Assembly: GCF_900182935.1 (NCBI RefSeq)
Contig: NZ_FXUE01000007.1
Coordinates: forward strand, 110,100-174,099
Direction of reading: 5' to 3'
DNA: 64,000 bases
Source of the DNA: Fibrobacter sp. UWB10
GTDB lineage: Bacteria > Fibrobacterota > Fibrobacteria > Fibrobacterales > Fibrobacteraceae
The notes under the pieces were generated by a model. That model was given only the letters and a program-made list of their open reading frames with translations. It searched no databases and was not told where the DNA came from. The position numbers and the translations under genes are program-made. The number at the start of each line of letters is the position of its first letter. Position 1 is the stretch's first letter. This document shows positions 16,564 to 27,037 of this stretch, piece after piece.

Positions 16564-19500
16564 TTATTTATCCTTATTTTTCAAATTAATACGAACTTTA
16601 TAGGTATCTGGTTTTGGATCGAATGTCGGCATTGTGTATGGAGATTTTAAAATATCCACATGATTTCCTTTTACAAGAGCAATGTCATAAAGATTTTTGT
16701 TCTTATCATTGGATCCAAAGTCATATTCTTCTTTAGAGAGATAAATTATACCAGATTCAACAGATTTTACTTCTAGGTGGCGAATTTCTTTTGATCCTTT
16801 TTCCTTATATGCAATATCTCTATGCGCAGCATCATTGCTATTGACTATCAAGGAATTTAAATTTGACGATAGACCTCTCACAATCTCAAGATTTTCTTGC
16901 GATTCCAACCATTCTAAAGTAATTTCCTCTGCAGTTTTCCCTGCGGAATCTTTACTTCCAGATGTTGCAAATGGACGTCGTTTACTTTTCTTTTTCCTTT
17001 TTTCACCTGACGAAGGCTTCGTGTCGTTAATCCACTCACCTGGTTCCAATATTCTACCAGTGGGAGGGATCTTAATCGAACCGGAATTATCAGAATCAGA
17101 ATTAGGCGATGCTGTTTTTGTATTTTCCTGAATAAGGAAGTCTTCAAATAAATTTTCAAAGCCCTCAAAATAAGAGTACGACAAAACTGCATTCTTTACA
17201 TCAGCCGCAGAACGTCCGTATTTTTGCATGATTTTATCGTAAGTATCAATCCTTTCAACTTTTTCCTCTTTGTATTCATCTAGCATCGAAGACTTAATAC
17301 TAAAATTCGTATCTATCGTTTTACGTAAAACATCTTCAATTTCGCTTTCTGTTAATATTTTAATCTTTATTTCCTCAATCAGTTTGTTAAATACATCATG
17401 ATTTTTAAAGTTTTCAATTTCATCAAGAAATGCTGCTGCTTTTTCGCTGTATTCTTTTTTTGTGGAGTTCTTATCTTCTATTTCGTTAATTTTACTACGC
17501 AAGTACGCAGCATAACAATCTGTATATTTAGGTAAAATCACATTCATTACCAAATCATCATAGTATTCTTGAATTAAGGATGCCTCACCCAAAATAGACG
17601 CATCGTCAATACCCAATGTCAAGAGTAGTTTATATTGCTCGAAAGACGACATACTGTCAATGTCTGGCAACCCTCCACTAAAAATATTTACTAACTTATT
17701 TTGACCATTGATGACAGAATCAATGTATTCAACCTTTTCTTTTCCACTGACATTTAGCCGATCTTCATCAAAAGGACCGCATTCCATTTTTTCTGAAACA
17801 GCCTTCCAGAAATTTTTTTCTGTTTCAGTGATGCCAAACGCCTTCGTTACAGATTCCTTATAATAGGAATCAGCAAAATCTTTTTCATAGAAATACTGAT
17901 TTTCTTCAATTGAATTTTTTAAAATAGCTCTAATAGATTCAAACCATTTTACTCCAGAAACCGACATATTAAGGCAGATGGCTTCGACTAAGGATTCACT
18001 AAAATGAGGATTTTTGAGAGCGTCTTCATAAGAATCGCAGCAACTACACAATATGTATGTTGAACCTAGTCGTAATAAATCTCCTTCCGCAGCACTTTGG
18101 AAGTCAGCCTCATTTTTTTTTCGATAAAGGCACTTGCTATATATTTTGATACCAATTTTTTTTAAGACATTTGCGTACACTGAAATATTTTCTATTCCGT
18201 CGTCTGCACTTCTAATTGCTAAAAGATATTGAAATCTTTTTTGCAAGGCTGCTCTCACGCTTTCTTCGCACGATTCATTTATTTCTGAATTATCTGAAAT
18301 CTCGAGTTCAATTTCCGTTAAACGCTTAATTCCAAAAACTTTTTCAACAGATTCTTCCCCAACTTTTGCTCCTATTTCTAATTTGGGGAATGTGCCTAAT
18401 ATTGCTTGAGGGAACCTGTCGTTGTCCCAATAATAGACTTGATCTTTAGGAAAAATACTTAATGTTTTTCCCTTTTTTGCGACAAGTTTCGGTATTTTTG
18501 CGGAACAGTTTTGAATTATTTTCTCATTGCCCTTGTATTTAGTTAGTATATACTTCCTTAATCTTTTATACTCACTTTGAATGGAAACATTCTCCCCATT
18601 TTCAAATCTATCTGTTACCGTATTTAACAATTTGTATAGTGAAGGAATGTCTAAGTCACTTAATGTACGATGAGCCCCCAGTTGAACCAATATGTTCTCA
18701 ATGTCAGCGAGTTCGCGCCCTGACCTATTCTTTATTGATATAACAAAATTTCTATCTGCTTCTACAAGTATGTCTTTTACCGGATCGAACAAACTTAATT
18801 CCGATATAGAAAATGCTGTAAAGCTAATATTGAGGTGATCCACATTCAGAACTCTTTGGTATCTGTAACTTATAGTTGTCTGCAGAAGAGATTTGTATAT
18901 ATATTCAGACTTTAAAAAAAGAATTAGTATTTTTTCCCAAGTACATTTACTTGCACCACCTACTTCTTGTAAAAAAAATTTTTGTGGGCAAAATGACAAA
19001 TTACACAAATCCTTGTATTTGTAAGAATCCGTAACATACCAAGATCGATAATGTTGCGCTCCAACTGATTGTGTGCAAAATGCATTCTGCAAGAAATTAG
19101 GTTTGTCCACCAACTCATCTCCGCTAAAGCCATGTAAGCTCAATGGAACATATAATGCAACACCCATAACATCGACAAAAAAACATTCTATTTTTTGAGC
19201 ATCCCCCTCATTTAAGATATTTTTCCATTCATTTGCGGTTCCCCAGAGTTTCCATTTATCCCTTATTTTCTCGGAATACTCTTTTTCTAATCCATGGGGA
19301 AAATCTTTGTCATAAATGATGAGACTCATTGATGGATGAAAATCCTCATCGGCCCCCATCATTAACAAATCTTTGATTTTTTCTCCAAAGGGAGTTTTGT
19401 ATGTGTTGTTTTCGTCACGATAATAGGCAAGGCCATTTTTTGTAGTCCTATCCAAAAATTTTAATTCAGGATTATTTTGATATGAGTCGTAAAGGCACTT

Positions 19501-21477
19501 TACTAATGATTTGAATTCTTCTTTTGTAGGTTTGTTATGAAGTACATTTACAATTTTTTCTTTTACTCGCGAAATGTCTGCTGCGGAAACATACGACAAA
19601 CCAATATTTTTTTGCAAAATATCCGCAATTCCGCGTTCTACATTATCTGAATTCAACAATATATTATTCCATTTTTCTCTTAATGCCTTAATAAGATATT
19701 TATCTATATATTGGAAATGTAAAAATGATGGCGGTTGAATTAATTGTATACCTGTATTTATATATAGTTTCTCTTTTTCATCACCCAGAAGGAGATTATG
19801 GTTATCATCCGTAAGGACCTTAAACAAATCACTCTTATAATTGATTTCATATAAACAATTTAACAAAACAACTCTTTCCGCATAGCAATCTTCGCTTTGA
19901 GAGTTTTTTTCATACCTATCATTTATTAACTCAGACAATTTGTTTATGATGGAAACAAAATTATCATCTGTATTGCATGTTACTTTTCGTTTGGAAAAAT
20001 CTTTTAGTAAATGTTTTCCAAAGCCAGCTTCAACATACATAGGCTTTTCTTTTATCAATTTGGCAAAGTTTTCGGTATACGCAATGGTATCATTCAACTT
20101 GCAATACCCATTGGCAATAGAGGGATAAATAGATGCATCCAATAAGGCTTTATCCATTTCTTGTTTAAATAAATCTAAATCGCTGGATACGCCATCGTCG
20201 TTTAATGATGTAATTTGATCATAAGGGAACCAGTCAACAAGACCTTCCTCTTGCCGCTTATTTGCAAAAAACTCAACAAATTGAATGAATTTCCGGCCTA
20301 TTCTCTTTTGCAAGAAGTCATTATAATCGCTTTGATCTTGTAGTTGCTTTCTATCGGGACTTAAACTAAAAGACCCATGCAAAATACACGGCAAGTTCGT
20401 CTTAACTTGAGTTTCAAAAAAAGAATATAAGGGAAAACCTTTCGAATTACTCGCTGAACCGTTAGTCTCAGAATTACTAGCTTCAACAATTGCAATTCCA
20501 ATCTGATAATTTTCAATAATCTTCTTTTTTGTAAGTTTTGGGCTGAGATAATTGTCTTCTTCCGTATATTCTTCTACTTCTTTTTCATATTCTTTATATA
20601 TTCCGTCTTCCATATATACGGAATACCTATCAGTTTTTTTCCCATTAGTTATCGTGTACTTATATACAGATCCATCATTCCACGATTCTTGCTTGGATAG
20701 TTCTTTGTAAATTGTTGTTGCAGCGTTGTCAATCTGGATTATGATTTTCTTTATATTTTTTATAAAAAGCAGCGTTTCATTGTGTATTGCTTCTAATTGA
20801 TCTAATATTCCTTTTTGTAATTCGCTTTTATATTTTACTTTAATTACCGTTGAAATTTCATTATCGAATGCCGAAAAATCTTTAGGCAATCCATCATAGG
20901 TTGTCGCTTCGGGAACGGCAAAGACTGACAAAGGGACATTTATTTCGTGTTTATTTTCTCTTAGTCTATTTGCATTGCTTTGAATTTCTTTAATATTTTC
21001 AACATATCCTTTATCGCTAAAAAATTTCCGTAGTTCCTCCCATTTTTTCTTTGCGATTCCAACCGAAAAAGAAACATGGGTATGTCTGCTGTAAATGTCT
21101 ACGGCTTCCGCCCAATTCAAAATAGATCTAAAGCCAAGCCCTTTGTTGCCAATACTAATGAGGTTTCCTTGCTTAGGAGACGTTTTTGCATAAAGGATGG
21201 CGTCAAAGCCTTTTTTACTAAAAGGCGCCCCTCCATTATAAAAACAGATTGTTTTAGTAGATGTGTCGACAGAAATAAAGAAATATGAAGATTTCTGATC
21301 CTCCGCATTTTGCAGCATTTCTAATATTTCCCGACCCTTATAACTATCTCGAGTTTCCAGTTCACCATTGAAGTCTTGGTTTATTCTATGATACGCTTCT
21401 TGTGTTTTATAGTCTTTTTCAAATAAATTTTGAAAAAAATCTGGCAAAATAGCACTTTTTTCGTCATCTATATACAT
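16564..21477 (-). CDS. Giant GHKL ATPase (sacsin N-terminal-like) with C-terminal NO VEIN/DUF3883 domain
   Basis: A 1637-residue protein. The N-terminus has the GHKL N-box EMLQNAEDQKSS near residue 55, YNGGAPFS and GNKGLGFRSI, as in sacsin-type HSP90-like ATPases. The last 150 residues match a NO VEIN (DUF3883) domain: AEEITLEWLESQ, HRDIAYKEKG, HLEVKS and IYLSKEEYDF, with a possible nuclease-like ExK. About 1300 residues between show no motif I recognise. Proteins of this build recur in defence islands. ATG 21477 is chosen because AAGGA lies seven bases upstream; ATG 21498 is also possible and would couple it to the preceding gene. Confidence 0.85.
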   Translation of the reverse strand: MYIDDEKSAILPDFFQNLFEKDYKTQEAYHRINQDFNGELETRDSYKGREILEMLQNAEDQKSSYFFISVDTSTKTICFYNGGAPFSKKGFDAILYAKTSPKQGNLISIGNKGLGFRSILNWAEAVDIYSRHTHVSFSVGIAKKKWEELRKFFSDKGYVENIKEIQSNANRLRENKHEINVPLSVFAVPEATTYDGLPKDFSAFDNEISTVIKVKYKSELQKGILDQLEAIHNETLLFIKNIKKIIIQIDNAATTIYKELSKQESWNDGSVYKYTITNGKKTDRYSVYMEDGIYKEYEKEVEEYTEEDNYLSPKLTKKKIIENYQIGIAIVEASNSETNGSASNSKGFPLYSFFETQVKTNLPCILHGSFSLSPDRKQLQDQSDYNDFLQKRIGRKFIQFVEFFANKRQEEGLVDWFPYDQITSLNDDGVSSDLDLFKQEMDKALLDASIYPSIANGYCKLNDTIAYTENFAKLIKEKPMYVEAGFGKHLLKDFSKRKVTCNTDDNFVSIINKLSELINDRYEKNSQSEDCYAERVVLLNCLYEINYKSDLFKVLTDDNHNLLLGDEKEKLYINTGIQLIQPPSFLHFQYIDKYLIKALREKWNNILLNSDNVERGIADILQKNIGLSYVSAADISRVKEKIVNVLHNKPTKEEFKSLVKCLYDSYQNNPELKFLDRTTKNGLAYYRDENNTYKTPFGEKIKDLLMMGADEDFHPSMSLIIYDKDFPHGLEKEYSEKIRDKWKLWGTANEWKNILNEGDAQKIECFFVDVMGVALYVPLSLHGFSGDELVDKPNFLQNAFCTQSVGAQHYRSWYVTDSYKYKDLCNLSFCPQKFFLQEVGGASKCTWEKILILFLKSEYIYKSLLQTTISYRYQRVLNVDHLNISFTAFSISELSLFDPVKDILVEADRNFVISIKNRSGRELADIENILVQLGAHRTLSDLDIPSLYKLLNTVTDRFENGENVSIQSEYKRLRKYILTKYKGNEKIIQNCSAKIPKLVAKKGKTLSIFPKDQVYYWDNDRFPQAILGTFPKLEIGAKVGEESVEKVFGIKRLTEIELEISDNSEINESCEESVRAALQKRFQYLLAIRSADDGIENISVYANVLKKIGIKIYSKCLYRKKNEADFQSAAEGDLLRLGSTYILCSCCDSYEDALKNPHFSESLVEAICLNMSVSGVKWFESIRAILKNSIEENQYFYEKDFADSYYKESVTKAFGITETEKNFWKAVSEKMECGPFDEDRLNVSGKEKVEYIDSVINGQNKLVNIFSGGLPDIDSMSSFEQYKLLLTLGIDDASILGEASLIQEYYDDLVMNVILPKYTDCYAAYLRSKINEIEDKNSTKKEYSEKAAAFLDEIENFKNHDVFNKLIEEIKIKILTESEIEDVLRKTIDTNFSIKSSMLDEYKEEKVERIDTYDKIMQKYGRSAADVKNAVLSYSYFEGFENLFEDFLIQENTKTASPNSDSDNSGSIKIPPTGRILEPGEWINDTKPSSGEKRKKKSKRRPFATSGSKDSAGKTAEEITLEWLESQENLEIVRGLSSNLNSLIVNSNDAAHRDIAYKEKGSKEIRHLEVKSVESGIIYLSKEEYDFGSNDKNKNLYDIALVKGNHVDILKSPYTMPTFDPKPDTYKVRINLKNKDK

Positions 21478-21500
21478 AGAATATTCCTTGTTATGCATTT

Positions 21501-22319
21501 CTATCGACCTTTGGGTTTAAATCTGAAATCTGTGTGACCAGCTTCTGCATACGGTTCCGGATCTATTCCAAACATTTTGAGGATTTCCGTCATTCTTGGA
21601 AGCAGGGTTTTCTTTTTCGATTGATCATTTTCGATTTCAAACGCAATTCGGGCAGTTTCTCGAAAATAATCTGACCGTTCTTTCTGACTTAATGAAGATT
21701 TAGCTTGCTTAATATATTTGATGTTAGGCCTAATGATATTTTGGACACTCTTTAAAAAATAAATGGCTGTGTTGACAGTGTCTAACAGGTAATCGTAAAA
21801 CTTCTTCCATTCACTAGGGATTTGGAAGTCGATTTCTTGGCCAAACTGCTTTTGTTGTCCCTTTTCATCTAAAAATGAATTTACCGCAACTTCTAACATT
21901 GCTCGGTAAATATGGAATTTCTGAAAAGCGGCGCTTACCTTTGTAAATTCATCATAAATATCAGGATTCCACTGAATCATTTTATCTAGAGCTTCATCTG
22001 ATAAATGGCCGCTCACTTTATTCCTGAGATGGTTGACAAAATCTAAGTCTTTACGCAGTTTTTTATATAGAGAGCCTAGTTCGGGATTTTCTTTGCAATA
22101 AATCTTAAAGGAGGGAAGAGATTCTTTTAGAAGGTTTAAGGGTATGAAATCGTATTTTAGATAGACTTGATTATCTATGTACCTGCGTAGCATGACCGCT
22201 GGATTGTTTGATAAAATCGAATCCTTGAATAAGTGATCAGAGAAAAACGTTATCTCTTTTAGAAGGATAATGGTTCTGAGAAAATCCCTTTTATGTCTTT
22301 TTCCATCATCGTTGTTCAC
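21501..22319 (-). CDS. Helical partner of the giant ATPase, unknown family
   Basis: A 272-residue, helix-rich soluble protein that begins at GTG 22319 (MNNDDGKRHKRDF). Its stop lies two bases before ATG 21498 of the next gene, so the two are almost certainly co-expressed. The pattern FVNHLRNKVSGHLSDEAL recalls a HEPN-like or scaffold helix pair, but the catalytic Rx4-6H form is not clear and I make no assignment. The C-terminus (DPEPYAEAGHTDFRFKPKGR) is polar. Confidence 0.7.
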   Translation of the reverse strand: MNNDDGKRHKRDFLRTIILLKEITFFSDHLFKDSILSNNPAVMLRRYIDNQVYLKYDFIPLNLLKESLPSFKIYCKENPELGSLYKKLRKDLDFVNHLRNKVSGHLSDEALDKMIQWNPDIYDEFTKVSAAFQKFHIYRAMLEVAVNSFLDEKGQQKQFGQEIDFQIPSEWKKFYDYLLDTVNTAIYFLKSVQNIIRPNIKYIKQAKSSLSQKERSDYFRETARIAFEIENDQSKKKTLLPRMTEILKMFGIDPEPYAEAGHTDFRFKPKGR

Positions 22320-22412
22320 TTTTATTCTCTCATTTTGCAGTATTATTTTGATTTTTTTAGAAATTGATGCCTGTCTTTACCTTTTTGTGTGAGAAAAGTT
22401 TGTGGAAAATGT

Positions 22413-24164
22413 TTAAGATTTGCCAAAAAATGGGCACAACCCCGTTTTTGAATCTGTTACTAAGTTTTTCTGATATTTTGTATCAATTCCAAGATTAATA
22501 GACTGTTCTGAATCAAACATAAATATTTGAAGATTGTCTTCGCCAACATCATCTAATAACCGAAAAATAACTTTCCCAATTGCTTTGCAGTTTTTTTCAT
22601 CAAAAGGTTTTGATATATGATCTATTACAAAAAAAGGTATTATTGGAGATTTCTTTTCTGTTAAGAGTTTTCTTAAAAATGCGGCATATCCACATAGTTG
22701 AATTACAATATGACGAGCCATACTTCCTGTATGGTAGATCTGCTCTGTTTCTTTACCTGAATGTTCGTCTATGGTTTTCTTTACAGGTTGTAAGACATTC
22801 CCGTTTTTGATATATTTAATTCTGAAACCGTTTTCTTTTAAATCTTCCTGGACAAAACTAGAAATGTCTTTTAATGATGTATATAGCTCGGTTATATAGT
22901 TTGAAAATTTATCTATTGCAACGACATCATCAAGATTTTGCAATTCACGAATACTTCTTTTTAAAGATGATATCGATTTGTTGATATCTGCAATTTGCTC
23001 ATCGGTTACAAATTCTAAATCTGTCTTTAGATATTCTTCAATTATTGCAATTGATTTTTCTTTTTCTTCTAAAGAATACATCTTAAATCTTGAATCATTA
23101 ACTTTTATTTCGCGTTTGATGTCTTCTAATTGTTTCTCTAGTTTTTTAACAGTCTCATCTTTTATTATATAATCATCGAAGGAAATTCCGTCATCCAAAT
23201 CATTTAAAAGGGAACGTATAGGAGATATGAGGTATTCTAATTCTTGATGGCCTTCTGACAAATTTTTTAATTGTGAAAGTAAGTCGATTCTGTTATTGTC
23301 ATATTTCTTTATATTAGTTATATCATGTATCTCATTTTTGTATTTTTTCACTTGTTCTGAAATGGAATTGTACATCACCACCAAATCGGCAATGTTTCGA
23401 TTATTTGCCTGAGATATTTTATTGCTCATATTTTTGATTTTGGAGATGACTTCGCTTATCTCAGTAGTATTTTTTCCTGTGTAATAATTACTGGGAGAAA
23501 TGACCTGCAGATTTTCGTTAATAATGTTAATGATGAATGACGATTTATTTTTTGAAGAATTAAGGTTGCTCAATTTTATCAACAAATCGTTAAGTTTCTG
23601 TTCTTTTCTTTTAATCTCTTCTAGATTTTTATTGAAAATGTAATTTAATATGGTACTTAATCGAAGAGAATATTTCAAAGATGAACATTTTGATAAAAAA
23701 TTTTGCGTTTGTCCTTGATTCTTTTCGTCTAAGAAATTGAACATCGTGAATGTTCTAAATCCGATACCTTCTTCTGCAAAATCCTCCAAATTTCGAAGTA
23801 CTTCATCATTGATTGCAAATATTTTATTTAATCTTGTGCGGTATTCTTTATTAGACAATATGTCGGCTTTGTCAAAACCGTCAGAAGCATTGAATAGGAA
23901 ATTTTTGTCAATATCTAGTGTTCTCGCACAAGAAAATTTTACATTATTATAAACAAAGTCCATTTGAATCCTAGAAATGCAGTTCTTGTAACAATCAATG
24001 TCACTAAGGTTCATTTCATGTCCGAACATGAAGTCTATAAGATTGTAGAACTCTGTTTTTCCGGTATTATTACCTCCGATGAAATAATTTAATCCTTTTT
24101 CAAAGGTGTAATCGTAAGACTCGTTGTGTGTAGAGAAAAAAGTGATTCTTTCAATTTTAAACAT
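22413..24164 (-). CDS. ABC-3C system ATPase (SMC/Rad50-like)
   Basis: A 583-residue ABC-type ATPase. Walker A is GGNNTGKT at residues 30-37; a long coiled coil fills about 180-430; the C-terminal lobe has GSMARHIVIQLCGYAAF and the Walker B-like stretch PFFVIDHISKPFD. This is the layout of the ATPase of ABC-three-component conflict systems. It starts at ATG 24164, overlapping the middle-component gene by eight bases. Order effector, middle component, ATPase supports the call. A role in sensing invading nucleic acid or DNA ends is inferred from the family. Confidence 0.8.
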   Translation of the reverse strand: MFKIERITFFSTHNESYDYTFEKGLNYFIGGNNTGKTEFYNLIDFMFGHEMNLSDIDCYKNCISRIQMDFVYNNVKFSCARTLDIDKNFLFNASDGFDKADILSNKEYRTRLNKIFAINDEVLRNLEDFAEEGIGFRTFTMFNFLDEKNQGQTQNFLSKCSSLKYSLRLSTILNYIFNKNLEEIKRKEQKLNDLLIKLSNLNSSKNKSSFIINIINENLQVISPSNYYTGKNTTEISEVISKIKNMSNKISQANNRNIADLVVMYNSISEQVKKYKNEIHDITNIKKYDNNRIDLLSQLKNLSEGHQELEYLISPIRSLLNDLDDGISFDDYIIKDETVKKLEKQLEDIKREIKVNDSRFKMYSLEEKEKSIAIIEEYLKTDLEFVTDEQIADINKSISSLKRSIRELQNLDDVVAIDKFSNYITELYTSLKDISSFVQEDLKENGFRIKYIKNGNVLQPVKKTIDEHSGKETEQIYHTGSMARHIVIQLCGYAAFLRKLLTEKKSPIIPFFVIDHISKPFDEKNCKAIGKVIFRLLDDVGEDNLQIFMFDSEQSINLGIDTKYQKNLVTDSKTGLCPFFGKS

Positions 24165-24591
24165 TGGAAAGGACCTCTCGCATAAATTGTTTGTCCGACA
24201 TCGTTTTTGCTTTTTCAATCACCTTATTTGCAAATCCAGTTTCCTCATATGCGAACTTAAAATTTGCAGAATTATTAGTTCTCGTTAAAAAAGAACCATT
24301 AACTGTTAGTAGTCTATTTAAAATCAGAATATGAATTGATTTTAAAATGTATTTAACACTATAAAACATGTGATTTGTATCGCCTGATAGTATAGAAAGA
24401 TATTTGCAAACGATTTCCTGCTCGTTTGTAACTCTGAATAATGACTTTGGCGTTAATGATTCTTTTTTTATTAAATAAGAGAATACGATTGTTTTTATGA
24501 TTGAAAGTTTCTTATGTTTTTCTATCAACATGAAAACAATATTACAATATATGCTATTTTGTATTATTTCAACTTCCTGTTGTATATTCAT
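24157..24591 (-). CDS. ABC-3C system middle component
   Basis: A 144-residue helical protein (MNIQQEVEIIQNSIYCN...) in the position of the 'MC' subunit of ABC-three-component systems: about 150 residues, between effector and ATPase genes, ending in a helix before the ATPase start. ATG 24591 is chosen; GGAAGGA lies 14-20 bases upstream, overlapping the effector's last codons, and a start at MEGRLTFMNIQQ is possible. Sequence support is weaker than the positional support. Confidence 0.65.
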   Translation of the reverse strand: MNIQQEVEIIQNSIYCNIVFMLIEKHKKLSIIKTIVFSYLIKKESLTPKSLFRVTNEQEIVCKYLSILSGDTNHMFYSVKYILKSIHILILNRLLTVNGSFLTRTNNSANFKFAYEETGFANKVIEKAKTMSDKQFMREVLSNV

Positions 24592-24596
24592 AAATG

Positions 24597-25730
24597 TTAA
24601 TCGTCCTTCCATGAAATCTGAGTGTCCTCTGGAATAGAATCTCCTGTTAAATAAATGCAAACGCCATCTCTTATTTGATTGTTTTGTGCATCGATATTAG
24701 GTGCTTGTGTCGTTTCTTTCAGCCTGTTTTTGGGAGTGTCCATATCTTGCTCTTGCAAATCGCTTTTTACTCTTTCAAAGTTTTCGTATGCAGTGATTTC
24801 AATATCTCCACATTTTGATTCCATGCATGCATCTATGTAATAGTTGCGAATCTTATTATAATACTGTTTATTTAATAAATAATTTCTTAGAACATTTTTG
24901 TTTGATGTACAATATTGCAGCTGTTTATATTCTCTTGAGTTTGCAATTTTTGTATCGTTTAAATCAATTGGGTGCACTAGTCTGTAATTGTTGTATGATG
25001 GCAAGGATTGACTTAACGAAAATCTGTCTAAGACTTCATTAATATATTTTTGAAATTCTTCATGTGACAGCGTGTAGGGCTTTAATGAATTAATTGATTC
25101 TAGTACTTTGCAGGTGATTTTGGTTAAAAATTCATCGAGTCTTTGCTCATAAAGTACATGATTGGCTGCTTCTTGAAAGAGATTTCCGAAGTTGGCTTTT
25201 AAATCTGCATTTATATCAATACTTGAAAATGTATATTTGCCTAGGATGCTTGATATGATATTTTTACGTTCAAGGTTAGTCTTTTTTTCAAAGATTTTCT
25301 TCACTTTTGTTATGTTTGCATTTGTCTTCTTTTGCGAATTCATAACTTTATTTATGAAACAATCTTTGTCAATGGCTGTTATCAAATCTGTGCTTTGGTC
25401 TTTCTTGTCAGTTATTAGAATATATTCTTTTATGTTATACGTTGACTCTTCTATTTGAATCCAATTCAATAATACATTTTCAGCAACCTGATTGGTTATT
25501 TTTGTATGTTTAACTTGTATGGATTGGTACGAAGGAGATTTTATTTGCCCATTAATGTTTTTATCAAAAAAATTAGGGTCGATAGATTTATTTGTGGCGA
25601 TATCATCAAAAGATTCAAATTCAATCTGTTGCCCTTCTGTCAACTTTGCTGCCAGACTACAGAATACTTTTATTTGATAAGAAAAACCGAATAGGCTTAA
25701 TATTCCGCTGGTGTCTGGAGTAAAGGTCAT
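24597..25730 (-). CDS. ABC-3C system effector with N-terminal nuclease-like domain
   Basis: A 377-residue protein with GGAG before ATG 25730. The N-terminal third has a restriction-nuclease-like pattern: GFSYQIKVFCSLAAKL, then FESFDDIATNK and IQVKHTKI, the E/D...QVKH core seen in DUF4297-type effectors. The C-terminal end (GVCIYLTGDSIPEDTQISW) resembles the ABC-3C C-terminal domain, which usually ends in a short Gly/Trp strand. It follows hsdS by 14 bases, so the module is embedded in the restriction operon. Predicted role: DNA cleavage after activation by the ATPase; inference. Confidence 0.7.
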   Translation of the reverse strand: MTFTPDTSGILSLFGFSYQIKVFCSLAAKLTEGQQIEFESFDDIATNKSIDPNFFDKNINGQIKSPSYQSIQVKHTKITNQVAENVLLNWIQIEESTYNIKEYILITDKKDQSTDLITAIDKDCFINKVMNSQKKTNANITKVKKIFEKKTNLERKNIISSILGKYTFSSIDINADLKANFGNLFQEAANHVLYEQRLDEFLTKITCKVLESINSLKPYTLSHEEFQKYINEVLDRFSLSQSLPSYNNYRLVHPIDLNDTKIANSREYKQLQYCTSNKNVLRNYLLNKQYYNKIRNYYIDACMESKCGDIEITAYENFERVKSDLQEQDMDTPKNRLKETTQAPNIDAQNNQIRDGVCIYLTGDSIPEDTQISWKDD

Positions 25731-25744
25731 TTTTTACACTCCTT

Positions 25745-27037
25745 TTATACCAATCTCACTTTGCCGGTGAGGAGTTGTTGCATCATGCCGGTTTTGAGTT
25801 GGCGGTATTTTGCGAGTTTGGTTTCTAGGGCTGCGATTTCGGAGTCCATGTCGCTGAGGACGGTGGCGATGGCGTTTTGTTCTGACTTAGATGGAGTTAA
25901 AACAATCTGGGAACCGATAATTTTAGGTCCAAGACTAGGTAATGCCGTTGCTGACACTAAGCTGCCGAAACTCATTTGCTGAAAGTAATAACATATATAT
26001 CTGAAGTCATTCTCTATATTAACGAGAAATGCCATCATATTATTGTCAATGCAGCAATCACTTTCAGTTGGTCTTTTTCGTTCCAGCATAATCGCAGCAC
26101 CAATTTTTGCAAATATTATGGAGTTTTGGGGAACGATTTTACAACCAAGCTTTTGCGCAACCTGTTCAGATACGTAATTGTTTGCTCTTTTCAGAAAATA
26201 TTCGTTTCCTGAATTGTTAAAATCAGAGACCTTAAAAAATGGATATTTTTCATTTTTTTTCCCTTGTTCTCTAATTGGAAAACCAGAACCGCTAATAAAC
26301 GTCCCTAATTCTCCTATTTTTTTCACTTCCCATTCTTGGGGGATGGGGCCGAGTTCGGTTTGTTTGAAGTGGGTGGTTTTGATCCACTTGCCGTTTTGGA
26401 TTCGCATTTTGCCGCTCAGAAGGGTTTGCATTGCTCCTTGTTTGAGGGCTTTTTTCTTTGCGATAAGTTTTTCAGTGGTACTGATGACGGCGTCTACATC
26501 TGAAAGGGCTTGGGCAATGCGTTTTTGTTCTTCAAGCGTAGGAACAAGAATAAATACTTTACCAATCGATTCCGAAGAAATATGAACAACAGCGTCACCC
26601 TGAGCCATAGATGCTTTCTGCTTTACAGCCATATCGGTATTTAGCAGAAAACCATAAAAAAGGGAACTTATTTTTTTGTTTGGAGTCAATATGATTAAGT
26701 CACTACCGGCATACGCTTTGCCATTACCAATATAAGCAACGCATTTCCCGATATCCTCTTTAGTTTCTCCAGAGCATGTAAATAATAAATCTCCAGTTTT
26801 CAGCAAAGTCGCTTTTTGTGCAATTTCTTCCGAAATATGTGAATAAAAAGTTTTTATATAATCATTGTGAACCGTATATAACTCGCCATATCGAACGGCA
26901 GGAATCTTTCCAGTATTTGATTCGGTTCGTGAAATACTTTTTCCTTTTGAAAAGGATCCTAAAGAAGAAAGTCTTTTCACTTCCCAATCGCAGGGAATCA
27001 AGCCGACTTCGGTCTGTTTGAATTTCGTCTCTTTCAT
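25745..27037 (-). CDS. hsdS: Type I restriction enzyme, specificity (S) subunit
   Basis: DNA-recognition subunit. The 430 residues comprise two target-recognition domains, each starting near EWEVKRLSSLGSFSKG or EWEVKKIGELGTFISG and each followed by a conserved helical spacer (LEEQKRIAQALSDVD and SEQNAIATVLSDMDSEI). Length is normal and both halves look intact. The start ATG overlaps the hsdM stop (ATGA, 27034-27037), showing translational coupling. Confidence 0.95.
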   Translation of the reverse strand: MKETKFKQTEVGLIPCDWEVKRLSSLGSFSKGKSISRTESNTGKIPAVRYGELYTVHNDYIKTFYSHISEEIAQKATLLKTGDLLFTCSGETKEDIGKCVAYIGNGKAYAGSDLIILTPNKKISSLFYGFLLNTDMAVKQKASMAQGDAVVHISSESIGKVFILVPTLEEQKRIAQALSDVDAVISTTEKLIAKKKALKQGAMQTLLSGKMRIQNGKWIKTTHFKQTELGPIPQEWEVKKIGELGTFISGSGFPIREQGKKNEKYPFFKVSDFNNSGNEYFLKRANNYVSEQVAQKLGCKIVPQNSIIFAKIGAAIMLERKRPTESDCCIDNNMMAFLVNIENDFRYICYYFQQMSFGSLVSATALPSLGPKIIGSQIVLTPSKSEQNAIATVLSDMDSEIAALETKLAKYRQLKTGMMQQLLTGKVRLV

